From NCBI GenBank assembly GCA_963781215.1, contig CAWAFE010000005.1, positions 1 through 64,000 on the forward strand: a stretch of 64,000 bases of DNA. Direction: 5' to 3'. The position numbers and the translations under genes are program-made. This DNA is from AP-15 sp963781215 (GTDB taxonomy: Bacteria; Pseudomonadota; Alphaproteobacteria; ATCC43930; CGMCC-115725). This document shows, one piece after another, positions 1 to 8,476 of this stretch. Each line of letters begins with the position of its first letter. Positions within the stretch are counted from its first letter, which is position 1. The notes below the pieces were generated by a model, which worked only from the letters and a program-made list of their open reading frames with translations, did not search any database and was not told where the DNA came from.

Positions 1-33
1 CGCTGTTTCCAGATGCAGGCGAGTGAATCCGTG

Positions 34-47
34 GCTTGCATGCAAGC
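34..47. repeat. 14-bp perfect palindrome near window start
   Basis: The bases GCTTGCA/TGCAAGC form a perfect 14-bp inverted repeat with no loop. It lies about 270 bp outside the 3' end of the IS110 transposase gene, in a stretch (1-314) where I see no gene. It could be an operator or chance; no function is assigned. Confidence 0.3.
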
Positions 48-164
48 GCTTGTTTCGGGCTCTTCCGGGCAGGGCAGGAGGCACGGTCGTCGAAACGACG
101 GTTGATCATACTCTGATGCGCGGGTCGGAACCGCATGACCGTTGATGCGTCGCGGAGCTGCCTC

Positions 165-1533
165 GGTCTAGGGACCTGCGTCGGATCGATGATCCGGCAG
201 ATAGTGCATGCGAGGGTTCTCCTGACCGCGACCGTGCCCCCGGCCTTGCCCGGAAAGAGCGTGTCGGATGGCTCGCTGGCGCCTCCTGTAAATGGGATCA
301 CGCGTTTTCTCCAATCAGCCTGGCGAAACCGTCACCTGCCGAGCGATGGCCCAAACGAAACCCGCGAGTTCGCGGGCGATCGCGGTGGTAACGACATTGG
401 CCGGTTTGCCGGTCCGGGCGAGCCTGCGATAGCGCGCGCACAACCGCACCTGCCCCTTCCAGGCGATGTCGCGGATGGGCTTGGGCTGGTTCTCCTGTCG
501 CAGCAGCAGTTCGCGGCTGATCCGGGCGGGGAAGCGGTAGCTCCAGGCGGCCTCGATCAAAAGCCGGCGTGCGGCTCCGTTGCCAGCCTTGGTGATGCCG
601 CCGCGTTTGACGCTGGCTCCGCTGGAATGTTCGGACGGCACCAATCCGAGATAGGCCATCAGCTGGCGCGGATTGGTGAAGCGCGTGAGATCGCCCAGTT
701 CGGCGATCAACGTCGCCGCATTGACCAGCGCCATGCCGCGCATCGTCTGCAGCGCCGCCACGACAGGAGCCAGCGTCCAGTCCGGCAGCATCGCCTGGAT
801 CTGCGCCGTCAGCCGATCGCGCCGTGTCTCGGCCGCTTCAACCGCGCCGATGTAATCTTCCAGCACGATGTGATGCACCGGCTGTTCAAACTTGAGGCTC
901 GCCAGCCACCGGCGGTGCAGCTTGGTCCAGGCCGGCCGACCATAGTGACAGCCCTGGCGCAACAGAAACCCCGACAACTGCTGACGTGCCCGGCGCAGAC
1001 TATGCACCGCGTCGAGCCGCGCCCGCACCAGATCGCGCATCGCCTCGTGCCGAGCATCCGGTATCCACACCGCGGTCAACTCGCCTGCCCGGTGCAGCTT
1101 GGCCAGACTAGCGGCATCGCGCCGGTCGGTCTTGACCCGGTCCCCGGCTCGCCTGGGAATCAGCGAGGGGGCGACGACAACGCATTCGTGTCCCTGGGCC
1201 GACACGTGACGCTGAATGCCGTAACCGCACGGCCCGGCTTCGTAACAAAATCGCAGGCTCACGCCGTCGCCGGCGAGCTTGCGCAGCAAACGGTCCAACG
1301 CCGTCGACGTGTTCGCGATCCGGCCGTATTCCCGCACTTCGCCGCGCAGACCGCCGAATGCCACCGCGACGACGATGCTTTCCTTGTGAACATCCAACCC
1401 AACGTAGGTGATACGATCCGCCATGACCCGTCTCCTATGCATGAGGCTCGGCGCCGGTCTATCCGGCGCAACCCTCGTTACCTGCATACTGTGAGACGGG
1501 TCGCCCCGTGCTCAGGCGGACATCTGGTCTAGG
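165..1533. mobile_element. IS110-type insertion sequence (approximate limits)
   Basis: Approximate extent of the insertion sequence carrying the transposase at 315-1424. Limits are set only by the GGTCTAGG direct repeat at 165-172 and 1526-1533, which may be a coincidence. The presence of an element is well supported by the transposase; the exact ends are not. Confidence 0.35.
315..1424 (-). CDS. IS110-family transposase
   Basis: A 369-residue transposase of the IS110 family, which moves its element with a RuvC-like DEDD catalytic domain rather than a DDE domain. The start at 1424 (MADRITYVGLDVHKES) matches the usual IS110 N-terminus; the open frame extends further upstream without similarity. 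Visible motifs are the first Asp in GLDVHKE, the Glu in CYEAGPCGYG, the paired Asp in KTDRRDAASLAKL, and the C-terminal Transposase_20 region with MRGMALVNAATLIAELGD and the PSEHSSG...GGITKAGNGAARR block carrying the conserved Ser. The length is normal and the frame is intact, so the element may be active. IS110 elements lack terminal inverted repeats, so the ends cannot be fixed; an 8-bp direct repeat GGTCTAGG (165-172 and 1526-1533) brackets the gene and is one candidate boundary. Confidence 0.93.
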   Translation of the reverse strand: MADRITYVGLDVHKESIVVAVAFGGLRGEVREYGRIANTSTALDRLLRKLAGDGVSLRFCYEAGPCGYGIQRHVSAQGHECVVVAPSLIPRRAGDRVKTDRRDAASLAKLHRAGELTAVWIPDARHEAMRDLVRARLDAVHSLRRARQQLSGFLLRQGCHYGRPAWTKLHRRWLASLKFEQPVHHIVLEDYIGAVEAAETRRDRLTAQIQAMLPDWTLAPVVAALQTMRGMALVNAATLIAELGDLTRFTNPRQLMAYLGLVPSEHSSGASVKRGGITKAGNGAARRLLIEAAWSYRFPARISRELLLRQENQPKPIRDIAWKGQVRLCARYRRLARTGKPANVVTTAIARELAGFVWAIARQVTVSPG

Positions 1534-1621
1534 CTAACCCGCAGGAGGTTAATTTACCTTAAGGCCGGTTATCTGGCTTCGGCCTGTAGGCGCCGGGAGC
1601 TGATCAGGATCGGGATGACAA

Positions 1622-1930
1622 TCACCCAAACAGCTTTACGGCTTGTTCGATCGCCGGGGCCGCCTTCTGCAAGTCCGCCGGGACCATCGCCGGGGTCGCT
1701 TCGACGCCCGCGTTCAAAGCCAGAAACCACGGCTCGGCGATCCGCGGTAGGTCCGAGGCGTCGTTGAGTTCGACGATCAAGATGCCGGTGCGGCGGCCGC
1801 CTTCGGCGATGAAGTAGGCGGCTTCCGGCTTTTGCTGTTCGAGGATGGTCTGGATCACCTTGAAACCATCCTTTTTCGCGGCGGCATTCCCCGCCTCGAC
1901 CGGGAACGACACCTTGACGAGAAACCGCAT
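1622..1930 (-). CDS. small hypothetical protein, ferredoxin-like fold type
   Basis: A 102-residue protein beginning MRFLVKVSFPVEAGN. The ATG at 1930 is chosen because GGGAG lies about 8 bases upstream; the open frame extends further without a better start. The sequence alternates hydrophobic strands (MRFLVKVSF, RRTGILIVEL, AEPWFLALNAGVEATP) with helices, typical of small dimeric alpha-beta barrel proteins, and the C-terminal half (ADLQKAAPAIEQAVKLFG) is helical. There are no catalytic residues I can identify and no signal peptide. It lies between the IS110 element and the methyltransferase gene on the same strand, with a 150-bp gap to the latter. Function unknown. Confidence 0.65.
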   Translation of the reverse strand: MRFLVKVSFPVEAGNAAAKKDGFKVIQTILEQQKPEAAYFIAEGGRRTGILIVELNDASDLPRIAEPWFLALNAGVEATPAMVPADLQKAAPAIEQAVKLFG

Positions 1931-2080
1931 GGCCCATTCTCCCTGTTGTCCGCCGCACAATCTCACTTCGAACGGCCGCGGGAAAGCGCGTGTGCCCGTC
2001 CCGTTACGCGGTAATCGGGACATGATCGCACATCGGCCCCGAAACGCCCCGCCCGCCCACCGTCGTCAGGAGCGCGGGGC

Positions 2081-2729
2081 TCAACCGGCCAGGACTTCCC
2101 AGACGACGCCGTCGCGCCAGTCGCGGTCTTCGAGCTCGCGGCTCGTCGGGACCCGGTAGCGGGCGCGCTCGACGAGGCCGCGGTCGGGGAGGTAGGCGCG
2201 GCCGGGGTCGCCGAGCAGGACAAGAGCGCCGCCGGCGGCGAGCGAGCGTAGCCACGCGATGGCGCGCGCCGCCATCTCGCGCTCGTAGCAGACGTCGCCG
2301 GCGGTGATTATTTTCCAATGCGGGTCGGTGGTGCCGACGATATCGAGGGTGGTCGCCTCGACGGCCACATTGTTCAGTGCGGCGTTGGCGGCGATCGCGG
2401 CGGCGGCGAAATGGTCGATGTCGGCGGCGAGCACCTGGGCGGCGCCGGCCACGGCAGCGGCGATCGCGACGAGGCCCGAACCCGAGCCGAAATCGAGCAC
2501 GGCGCGGCCGGCGACCTCCTCCGGATGATCGAGCAGATAGCGCGCCAAGCGCCTGCCCGCCGGCCCAGGCAAAGGCCCAGAATGGCGGCGGCACCGCACC
2601 TCGCGCCAGGCTTTCTTCGCTCGCCTGCCAGATCGGGGTGATCTCGGTCGCGAGATGGAGGCGGATCTCCGGCACCAGCGGCGGTGCGGCGATTGCGGTG
2701 TTGCGGCGGATGAAGATAGCGGGGTCCAT
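2081..2729 (-). CDS. class I SAM-dependent methyltransferase, ETFB-lysine-methyltransferase type (frameshifted)
   Basis: A methyltransferase of about 215 residues resembling the ETF-beta lysine / nicotinamide N-methyltransferase-like family. The N-terminus MDPAIFIRRNTAIAAPPLVP and the PPPFWAFAWAGGQA motif are read in one frame. The rest (LARYLLDHPEEV, SAM-binding VLDFGSGSGLVAIAAA, acidic LAADID, C-terminal DWRDGVVWEVLAG) is read in another. The switch is one extra base in the CC at 2545-2546: GCGCTTGGCGCG instead of GCGCTTGCGCG. Removing it gives exactly 216 codons. The ATG at 2729 overlaps a potential ubiA stop (TGATG), suggesting translational coupling. The substrate is inferred from family resemblance only. 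The break may be a sequence error or a recent mutation. Confidence 0.75.
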
Positions 2730-3683
2730 CAGAGGAGAGAAATGGCCGGCGACGATGGCGGCCAGCATGAGCCAGCCGACCACGCGGTTCGAGCGGAATT
2801 TGGCGAGGCAATCCCCAGGCTCGTCGATATCGACGCGCGCCGCTTGCCAGGCCAATTGCAGCGCCGCGAGGGCGAGCCCAGCCCAGAAGAGAACCCCGAG
2901 CCCGGCGGCATGCCCCGATGCCGCCCACAGCAGCAGTGCCGCGCCATAGAAGGCGAAAAGCCACGGCCGGGTCCGTGAGCCGAGTGCGATGGCGGAGGAT
3001 TTGACGCCGATGCGGATATCGTCCTCTTTATCCTGATGCGCGTAGATCGTGTCGTAGCCGATCGTCCAAAAGACACCGCCGAGGTAGAGGAGCAGCGGCG
3101 GAGAGGCGATCGCGCCGGTGACCGCAGCCCAGCCGATGAGCGCCCCCCAGTTGAAATTGAGGCCGAGAAACACCTGCGGCCAATAGGTGATGCGCTTCAT
3201 GAACGGATAGGTGCCGATCAGCCCGAGCACCGCTAGGCCGAGCAGGATGGCGGCCCGGTTCAGGCTCAGCAGCACGGCGGCCCCGACGGCGAGCTGGAGG
3301 AGCATGAAGATTACCGCCCCTCGCACCGTGACCGCACCGCTCGGCAGCGGGCGCAGCCGGGTGCGCGCGACCTGCGCGTCGTAATCGCGGTCGGCGATGT
3401 CGTTCAAGGTGCAGCCCGCACCCCGCATGACGATGGCGCCGAGCGCGAACAGCGCCAGCAAGGCGGGGTCAGGCCAGCGCTGCGCGGCGAGTGCGATCCC
3501 CCACCACGCCGGGAACAGCAGCAGCCAGGTTCCGATTGGCCGGTCGAGCCGCGCGAGGCGCGCATAGGGCTGCGCCGGCGCCGGCAGCCGGCGCTCGACC
3601 CAGTCGCCGCCGCGGATATCGCTCGGATCGGCGGGCAAGGTATGTGCCGGCCCCCACCCCGCCCCTGTCTTATTCGGCGCCAT
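2729..3683 (-). CDS. ubiA: 4-hydroxybenzoate polyprenyltransferase UbiA
   Basis: Membrane prenyltransferase that attaches the polyprenyl tail to 4-hydroxybenzoate in ubiquinone synthesis. Both Asp-rich signatures are visible: NDIADRDYDAQV, and YAHQDKEDDIRIGVKS in the second half, with about eight to nine hydrophobic segments from RPIGTWLLLFPAWWG onward. The length to the methyltransferase start is about 317 residues, normal for the family. As sequenced the frame has no stop: it runs through FRSNRVVGWLMLAAIVAGHF straight into the methyltransferase ATG. A TGA at 2729-2731 overlaps that ATG one frame away, so a single extra base near 2740-2755 would explain the missing stop; a true UbiA-methyltransferase fusion is the alternative. 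Divergent from rsmE, 66 bp away. Confidence 0.9.
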
Positions 3684-3749
3684 GGTCTAATCTTGGCGAC
3701 GCAATCGGCCGCGCTCAAGCCGCGGCGCGGAGAATTAGGGGAGCAGGCG

Positions 3750-4493
3750 ATGGGCGAGCGCCGGGCGCCGCGCCTATACACTGCCGTGGGCCTCGGGCTC
3801 GGCGCCATGGTCGAGACGACCGCCGGCCAGACGCACTATTTGCGCACGGTGCTGCGGCTCGGCCCCGACGCGGCGGTCGCCGCGTTCAACGCCGCGGATG
3901 GCGAATGGCTCTGCCGTATCGCTGGGCTCGACCGCAGCCGAGCATCGCTGAAGGTCGAGCGGCTGGTCCGAGCGTCCGAGCCTGAACCCGATCTGTGGCT
4001 CGTGTTTGCGCCGGTCAAGCGCGGGCGCATCGACTGGCTCGTCGAAAAGGCGACCGAGCTCGGCGCTTCGGCGCTGTTGCCGGTGTGGACGGCGCGAACC
4101 CAGACCGACCGGGTCAACCTCGATCGCCTGCGTGCGCACGCGATCGAGGCGGCCGAACAGTCCGAGCGGTTGTCGGTGCCGGAGCTGAGGGCGCCGGAGG
4201 CGCTCGACCGCACGCTTGCCCGTTGGCCGGCCGGGCGGCGGCTCTTCGTCTGCGACGAGACGGGCGGCGGCGAGCCGATCGCCGCTGCCATGGCGCGGCT
4301 GGCGCCGGGGCCGGCGGCACTGCTGGTCGGGCCGGAGGGCGGTTTCGACCAGACGGAGCTTGACGCTCTCGGCAATCTCTCATTTGTTACCCGGGTTGGG
4401 CTGGGCCCCCGGGTGCTGCGCGCCGAAACGGCCGCGCTGGCGGCATTGGCGGTCTTTCAGGCGATCGCCGGCGACTGGTGCGGTGGCCGATGA
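3750..4493 (+). CDS. rsmE: 16S rRNA (uracil1498-N3)-methyltransferase
   Basis: A 247-residue SPOUT-class RNA methyltransferase that methylates U1498 of 16S rRNA. The N-terminal PUA-like part (RLYTAVGLGLGAMVETTAG, HYLRTVLRLGPDAAV) is followed by the knotted SPOUT domain with KRGRIDWLVEKATELG, EAAEQSERLSVPEL, LLVGPEGGFDQTELDAL and LGPRVLRAETAALAAL, all hallmark RsmE motifs. The ATG at 3750 is preceded by AGGGGAG; the frame is open upstream but that part lacks similarity. The gene is followed 67 bp later by gshA on the same strand and is divergent from ubiA. Confidence 0.95.
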   Translation: MGERRAPRLYTAVGLGLGAMVETTAGQTHYLRTVLRLGPDAAVAAFNAADGEWLCRIAGLDRSRASLKVERLVRASEPEPDLWLVFAPVKRGRIDWLVEKATELGASALLPVWTARTQTDRVNLDRLRAHAIEAAEQSERLSVPELRAPEALDRTLARWPAGRRLFVCDETGGGEPIAAAMARLAPGPAALLVGPEGGFDQTELDALGNLSFVTRVGLGPRVLRAETAALAALAVFQAIAGDWCGGR

Positions 4494-4560
4494 CCGTGGG
4501 CACCGTGGCGCGAGAGGCGCCGATCCTTCAGGACCAATCTTCATCGGAGTTCCGACGAGC

Positions 4561-5928
4561 ATGACCACCACGCCGAGCGAGCCCGGAGCGCCGATCGCCG
4601 ACAAGCGCCAACTCGTCGAATACCTCGAATCCGGGAACAAGGAGCCGGCGGCGTGGCGGGTCGGCACCGAGCACGAGAAGTTCGTGTTCCGGCGCTCGGA
4701 TCTGCGCCGCGTGCCGTATGAGGGTCCGGACGGGATCGGCGCGCTGCTGCAGGGAATGACCCGCTTCGGCTGGAAGCCGGTGATCGAGAACGGAAATGCG
4801 ATCGCGCTGTCGAACGACGCGCGATGTTCGATCACCCTCGAACCCGGCGGCCAGTTCGAATTGAGCGGCGCGCCGCTCGAAACCGTGCATCAGACCTGCG
4901 ACGAGGTGCACGAGCATCTGCGCCAGGTTCGCGAGGTCTGCGACGAGCTCGGCCTCGGCATGCTGGGGCTCGGCTTCGACCCGAAATGGCGGCGCGACGA
5001 GATCTCGTGGATGCCCAAGGCCCGCTACCGCATCATGCGCGACTACATGCCGAAAAAGGGCCGGCTCGGGCTCGACATGATGCTGCGCACCTGCACCGTG
5101 CAGACCAACCTCGATTACCGTTCCGAGCCGGACATGGTGAAGAAGTTCCGCGCCAGCCTGGCGCTGCAGCCGGTGGCGGTGGCGCTGTTCGCGAATTCGC
5201 CGTTCGTCGAAGGCCGGCCGTCGGGCCATCTGAGCCATCGCAGCTTTATCTGGACCGACACCGATCCCGACCGCTGCGGCACCCTGCCGTTCGTCTTCGA
5301 GTCGGGTTTCGGCTTCGAGCGCTATGTCGACTACATGCTCGACGTGCCGATGTATTTCGTCTACCGCGACGGCCGCTATATCGACGCCAGCGGGCAGTCG
5401 TTCCGCGATTTCATCGCCGGCCGATTGCCGGCGCTGCCGGGTGAAATCCCGCGCCTCGGCGACTGGATCGATCATCTGACGACGGCCTTCCCCGAGGTAC
5501 GGCTGAAGACCTTTCTCGAAATGCGCGGCGCCGATGGCGGCCCTTGGCGGCGGCTGTGCGCATTGCCGGCGCTGTGGGTCGGAATTTTTTATGATGCGGC
5601 GGCACTCGACGCTGCCTGGGATCTCGTCGCCGACTGGACCGCCGAGGAGCGCGAGGCGATGCGGCGCGACGTGCCGCGGCAGGCACTGGCGACGCCGCTG
5701 CGCACCCGGACCTTGCGCGACGTGGCGCTCGAAATGCTCGAGATCGCGCGTGGCGGGCTGCAGCGCCGGGCGCGGCGCGACACCGCCGGCGAGGACGAGA
5801 CGCATTTTCTCGACCCGCTCTTTGCGATCGCCCAATCCGGCCGCACCCCGGCCGAGGATCTGCTCGACGACTTCCGCAACCGCTGGGGCGGCCGGATCGA
5901 CCCGGTGTTCACGGACTACGCCTATTAG
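4561..5928 (+). CDS. gshA: glutamate-cysteine ligase, alphaproteobacterial/plant type
   Basis: A 455-residue ligase joining L-glutamate and L-cysteine to gamma-glutamylcysteine, the first step of glutathione synthesis. Recognisable blocks are WRVGTEHEKFVFRRSDLRRV, IALSNDARCSITLEPGGQFELSGAP split across the active site, MPKARYRIMRDYMPKKG, TVQTNLDYRSEPDMVKKFR and LFANSPFVEGRPSG, all typical of the plant-type GCL class found in alphaproteobacteria. The ATG at 4561 is the first Met of the conserved N-terminal region; the open frame continues upstream through the end of rsmE without similarity. The product could also serve the EgtB encoded at 21.4 kb, since gamma-glutamylcysteine is the sulfur donor for some EgtB enzymes. 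Confidence 0.95.
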   Translation: MTTTPSEPGAPIADKRQLVEYLESGNKEPAAWRVGTEHEKFVFRRSDLRRVPYEGPDGIGALLQGMTRFGWKPVIENGNAIALSNDARCSITLEPGGQFELSGAPLETVHQTCDEVHEHLRQVREVCDELGLGMLGLGFDPKWRRDEISWMPKARYRIMRDYMPKKGRLGLDMMLRTCTVQTNLDYRSEPDMVKKFRASLALQPVAVALFANSPFVEGRPSGHLSHRSFIWTDTDPDRCGTLPFVFESGFGFERYVDYMLDVPMYFVYRDGRYIDASGQSFRDFIAGRLPALPGEIPRLGDWIDHLTTAFPEVRLKTFLEMRGADGGPWRRLCALPALWVGIFYDAAALDAAWDLVADWTAEEREAMRRDVPRQALATPLRTRTLRDVALEMLEIARGGLQRRARRDTAGEDETHFLDPLFAIAQSGRTPAEDLLDDFRNRWGGRIDPVFTDYAY

Positions 5929-5939
5929 GGACCCAATAG

Positions 5940-6254
5940 ATGAGCAGCCGAGCGGCCAAATCAGTAACCATCTCTCTACCTCCGGACATGTTGGAAGAGC
6001 TCGATCGTGTGCGGCGGCGCGAGCACCGAACTCGCTCCGAACTGTTGCGCGAAGCCGTCCGCCGCTACCTTGCGACCGAGCCGACCAGGCAAATTCCGAT
6101 CGTAGATCCCGAGCCAGGCGAACTGGAAGGACTCGAACACGGGCGTAGGCAAACGTCACGTGGCGAGTATGTGCTGCTTCGGGACCTGCTGAATGACCTG
6201 GACGCTGACCGTTGCAAGCGACGCAGAAAAGCATCTCAGGCGAATCCCGAGTAG
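5940..6254 (+). CDS. ribbon-helix-helix antitoxin, CopG/RelB type
   Basis: A 104-residue protein with an N-terminal ribbon-helix-helix DNA-binding fold: SVTISLPPDMLEELDRVRRR as the strand and first helix, then HRTRSELLREAVRRYLAT as the second helix. The C-terminal tail is charged and probably wraps and neutralises the toxin. It starts 11 bp after gshA and its last 62 bases overlap the toxin gene, the usual antitoxin-first order. Such antitoxins normally repress their own operon by binding operator repeats; I could not identify a clear operator in the 11-bp gap, so expression may depend on read-through from gshA. Confidence 0.85.
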   Translation: MSSRAAKSVTISLPPDMLEELDRVRRREHRTRSELLREAVRRYLATEPTRQIPIVDPEPGELEGLEHGRRQTSRGEYVLLRDLLNDLDADRCKRRRKASQANPE

Positions 6255-6450
6255 GGATCGCCAGCGGCTGCTCTCGGCGCTTCAGGAAATGCAGAATGAT
6301 CCATTCTTTGGGGACGTAGCCCAGCTTAGAGCACAATACGCCGGTTACCGGCGGCGCGTGGGCGCGTATAGAATATTATTTGACGTCGACGTGAGAAATA
6401 GACTGGTGAACGTACAGCATATATTTCGTCGTACTTCAACGACCTATTAA
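6193..6450 (+). CDS. RelE/ParE-superfamily toxin
   Basis: An 85-residue toxin of the RelE/ParE superfamily. The sequence shows the typical pattern MTWTLTVASDAEKHLRRIPS, DRQRLLSALQEMQNDPFFGD, LRAQYAGYRRRVGAYRILF and VNVQHIFRRTSTTY: a beta strand, a helical hairpin, then strands ending in the basic/aromatic HIFRR-T-Y terminus common in mRNA-cleaving RelE homologues. Whether it is a ribosome-dependent nuclease (RelE) or gyrase poison (ParE) cannot be decided from sequence. The start ATG lies inside the antitoxin gene with a 62-base overlap, so the two are co-translated. It ends 10 bp before the convergent downstream gene. Confidence 0.88.
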   Translation: MTWTLTVASDAEKHLRRIPSRDRQRLLSALQEMQNDPFFGDVAQLRAQYAGYRRRVGAYRILFDVDVRNRLVNVQHIFRRTSTTY

Positions 6451-6460
6451 TCAGACCTCC

Positions 6461-8476
6461 TTAGCCCGGCCGGTGCACCGGCGGCAGGGGCGTGGTCTCG
6501 ATCATCTGCGTCCCGTTGCCGAGCCGCATCGTGCGCCATGCGGCGGGACGGCTCATCGCGACGGCGGGCGGGCGGCCCGATAGCGACATCCAGCGCTCCC
6601 GGTCCCATGAGGTGATCGCGATCTCGGCGCGCAGGCGCGCCCCGCGGCCTGGCGGCGCCACACCGAACGCCGACCAGGGAATGACCATCTCGGCGGTGAT
6701 GCGCGGCTGGTCGGCACCGAAATAAACGGCCTCGGCGCCGTCGACCGGGGTGCAGCCACCGGCGATCGCTGTCTGCGCCGGCCCGGCGCAGAGCTCGGCC
6801 CGCATCGGCGTGTGGTCGTGCACCTTGGTGCGCGGCGGGATGAAAAACAAGGTGAAGCGCCGCGGCCCGGCTCCGAGATCGACGCCAAGCTCGACCCGGT
6901 ACGCGTCGACGAGAGGAAACGAGCCGTCATAGGCGAGCAGATCGATGTCGAAATAGTCCTGCCCGATCGTGGCCAATGCCAGGCCGCGCTCGCTCCACGA
7001 CAGATAGGCTTCGCCAAATTCGACCGCTCCCGGCGAGGCGGTGAGCCTCGGCAACAGGCTTCCCGGCTTGGGCCAATCGGAGAGCGAGCGGTCTTCGACC
7101 AGGATCGGCGCATGCGGCACCACAAACGTCTTCGCTGGCGGTGCCGGCGGCGTGGAAACCGCGCGCGCGTGGATCAGGGGCGCCTGCCGGTTGGCGGCGC
7201 CGAGCGCCGCGGTCAGCTGCTCATAGGGGCGGTCGTCGATGTCGACCAGCCCGAAATCGTAATCCTCGCCGTCAGGCCGCCCGCCCTTCGGGTGGTCGTA
7301 ATACTGGAACCAGTGGGTGCCGACGACCTCCGGGATCGCCGCGAAGTTGGCGGTCGCCGCCGCAGCACCTGCAGCCCGCTCGGCCTGGGTGTCGACCGTC
7401 ATCAGGTGGCCGTTATTGCGGTTGCCGGTGCGGTTATCGCGCGCCGCGAAGAACCATTCGGAGACGAGCACCGGCTTGCCGCCAGACAATCTTCTCAGTC
7501 CGTCGAAGAAATAATCGGCGATCCAGCCGTCGCCGCTGTCGACATTGTAGTTGGCGGCAATCGCGTCGACGTGCGGCGCCATCGCCCGGACCGCGGCAGG
7601 GTCATAGTAGATCGGCAGCCGGTCGCCGAAATAGAGCGCGTCCGGGTCGGCCGCACGGATCGCCCTTTCCGCCAGCGTGTAGTAATGCTCGGCGACAATG
7701 CCGGTCCATTCGCGCACCGCGCGGATGCCGCTGCCGCCGGGCTTCATCCGCGTCATGCCCGTGCCGGCGAGGAGCGCCTCCCACGAATCGACCCCCGGCG
7801 GTGGGAGGAAATCGGCGGTGAAGCGCGACCAGTCGCCGCCATAGTGCTGCTGCAGCATTTCGACCCAGCGCTGCTTGGTCGCCGAGCTCGCGGGCTTCAT
7901 CGAGTAGAAGACGAAGAGCGCACCCGACCACCAGCCGACCTCGTTGTCCGAGAAATAGCCGATCCGGTAGGGCGAGCTGCGGTAGGGGGCGACGAGCTCG
8001 CGGGCGAGCGCATTCATCCGGGCCTCGGTCTCGGCGGAAAATGGGTCGAACCAATGAAACCGCGCGTGGCGGCCGAGCTCGAGATCGATGATCGTCGGCA
8101 ATTCGAGCTGCTGCGGCGGCAGCGACCAGCCACCGGCGCTGTTGAAGCCCCATGCGGCTAGACGCCGCCGGGTCGCGTCGACCCAGTCGGCCACGCTCGG
8201 CGCGAACGCCCTCCAGCTGTAGTAGATCTTGCCTTCCTTCTCGCGGTCGGGATAGCCGCCGTCGAGGGCGTTGACGCCGAGGCTGAAAAAGCGGTCGCCG
8301 CACGGCGTCACCAGCCAGGAAACGCCGCCCACCTTTGCCAGCGACCAGCGGGTCGATGGCGCCTTTGCGAAATCATTGCAGGCAAGGGCGGCGCCGACGG
8401 GAAACGCGACAGCGACCGCCGCGGCGAGAAGAATCGCCCGGCCGCGCCGCCGCACCAGCGCGTCGCCAAGCCTCAC
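6461..8476 (-). CDS. exported glycoside-hydrolase-like protein with C-terminal carbohydrate-binding-like domain
   Basis: A 671-residue protein with an N-terminal signal peptide (RRRGRAILLAAAVAVAF to GAALA, cleavage likely before CNDF), so it acts in the periplasm or outside. The central part resembles agarase-like clan GH-A barrels: FFSLGVNALDGGY, LAAWGFNSAGGWS, YRIGYFSDNEVGWW (candidate catalytic NE pair), PVLVSEWFFAARD and VVGTHWFQYYDHP. The C-terminal 200 residues form a beta-rich CBM9/DOMON-like domain (YRVELGVDLGAGPRRFTLFF, WSAFGVAP). The start is the GTG at 8476, which overlaps the tldD stop as GTGA, so the genes are translationally coupled. The substrate is unknown; the C-terminal domain assignment is an inference from pattern. 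Confidence 0.7.
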   Translation of the reverse strand: MRLGDALVRRRGRAILLAAAVAVAFPVGAALACNDFAKAPSTRWSLAKVGGVSWLVTPCGDRFFSLGVNALDGGYPDREKEGKIYYSWRAFAPSVADWVDATRRRLAAWGFNSAGGWSLPPQQLELPTIIDLELGRHARFHWFDPFSAETEARMNALARELVAPYRSSPYRIGYFSDNEVGWWSGALFVFYSMKPASSATKQRWVEMLQQHYGGDWSRFTADFLPPPGVDSWEALLAGTGMTRMKPGGSGIRAVREWTGIVAEHYYTLAERAIRAADPDALYFGDRLPIYYDPAAVRAMAPHVDAIAANYNVDSGDGWIADYFFDGLRRLSGGKPVLVSEWFFAARDNRTGNRNNGHLMTVDTQAERAAGAAAATANFAAIPEVVGTHWFQYYDHPKGGRPDGEDYDFGLVDIDDRPYEQLTAALGAANRQAPLIHARAVSTPPAPPAKTFVVPHAPILVEDRSLSDWPKPGSLLPRLTASPGAVEFGEAYLSWSERGLALATIGQDYFDIDLLAYDGSFPLVDAYRVELGVDLGAGPRRFTLFFIPPRTKVHDHTPMRAELCAGPAQTAIAGGCTPVDGAEAVYFGADQPRITAEMVIPWSAFGVAPPGRGARLRAEIAITSWDRERWMSLSGRPPAVAMSRPAAWRTMRLGNGTQMIETTPLPPVHRPG

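Noticed and set aside
4528..6336. 602-codon minus-strand open frame opposite gshA
   Set aside because: It mirrors gshA codon structure in a GC-rich genome, is Arg/Gly/Ala-rich and lacks any family similarity.
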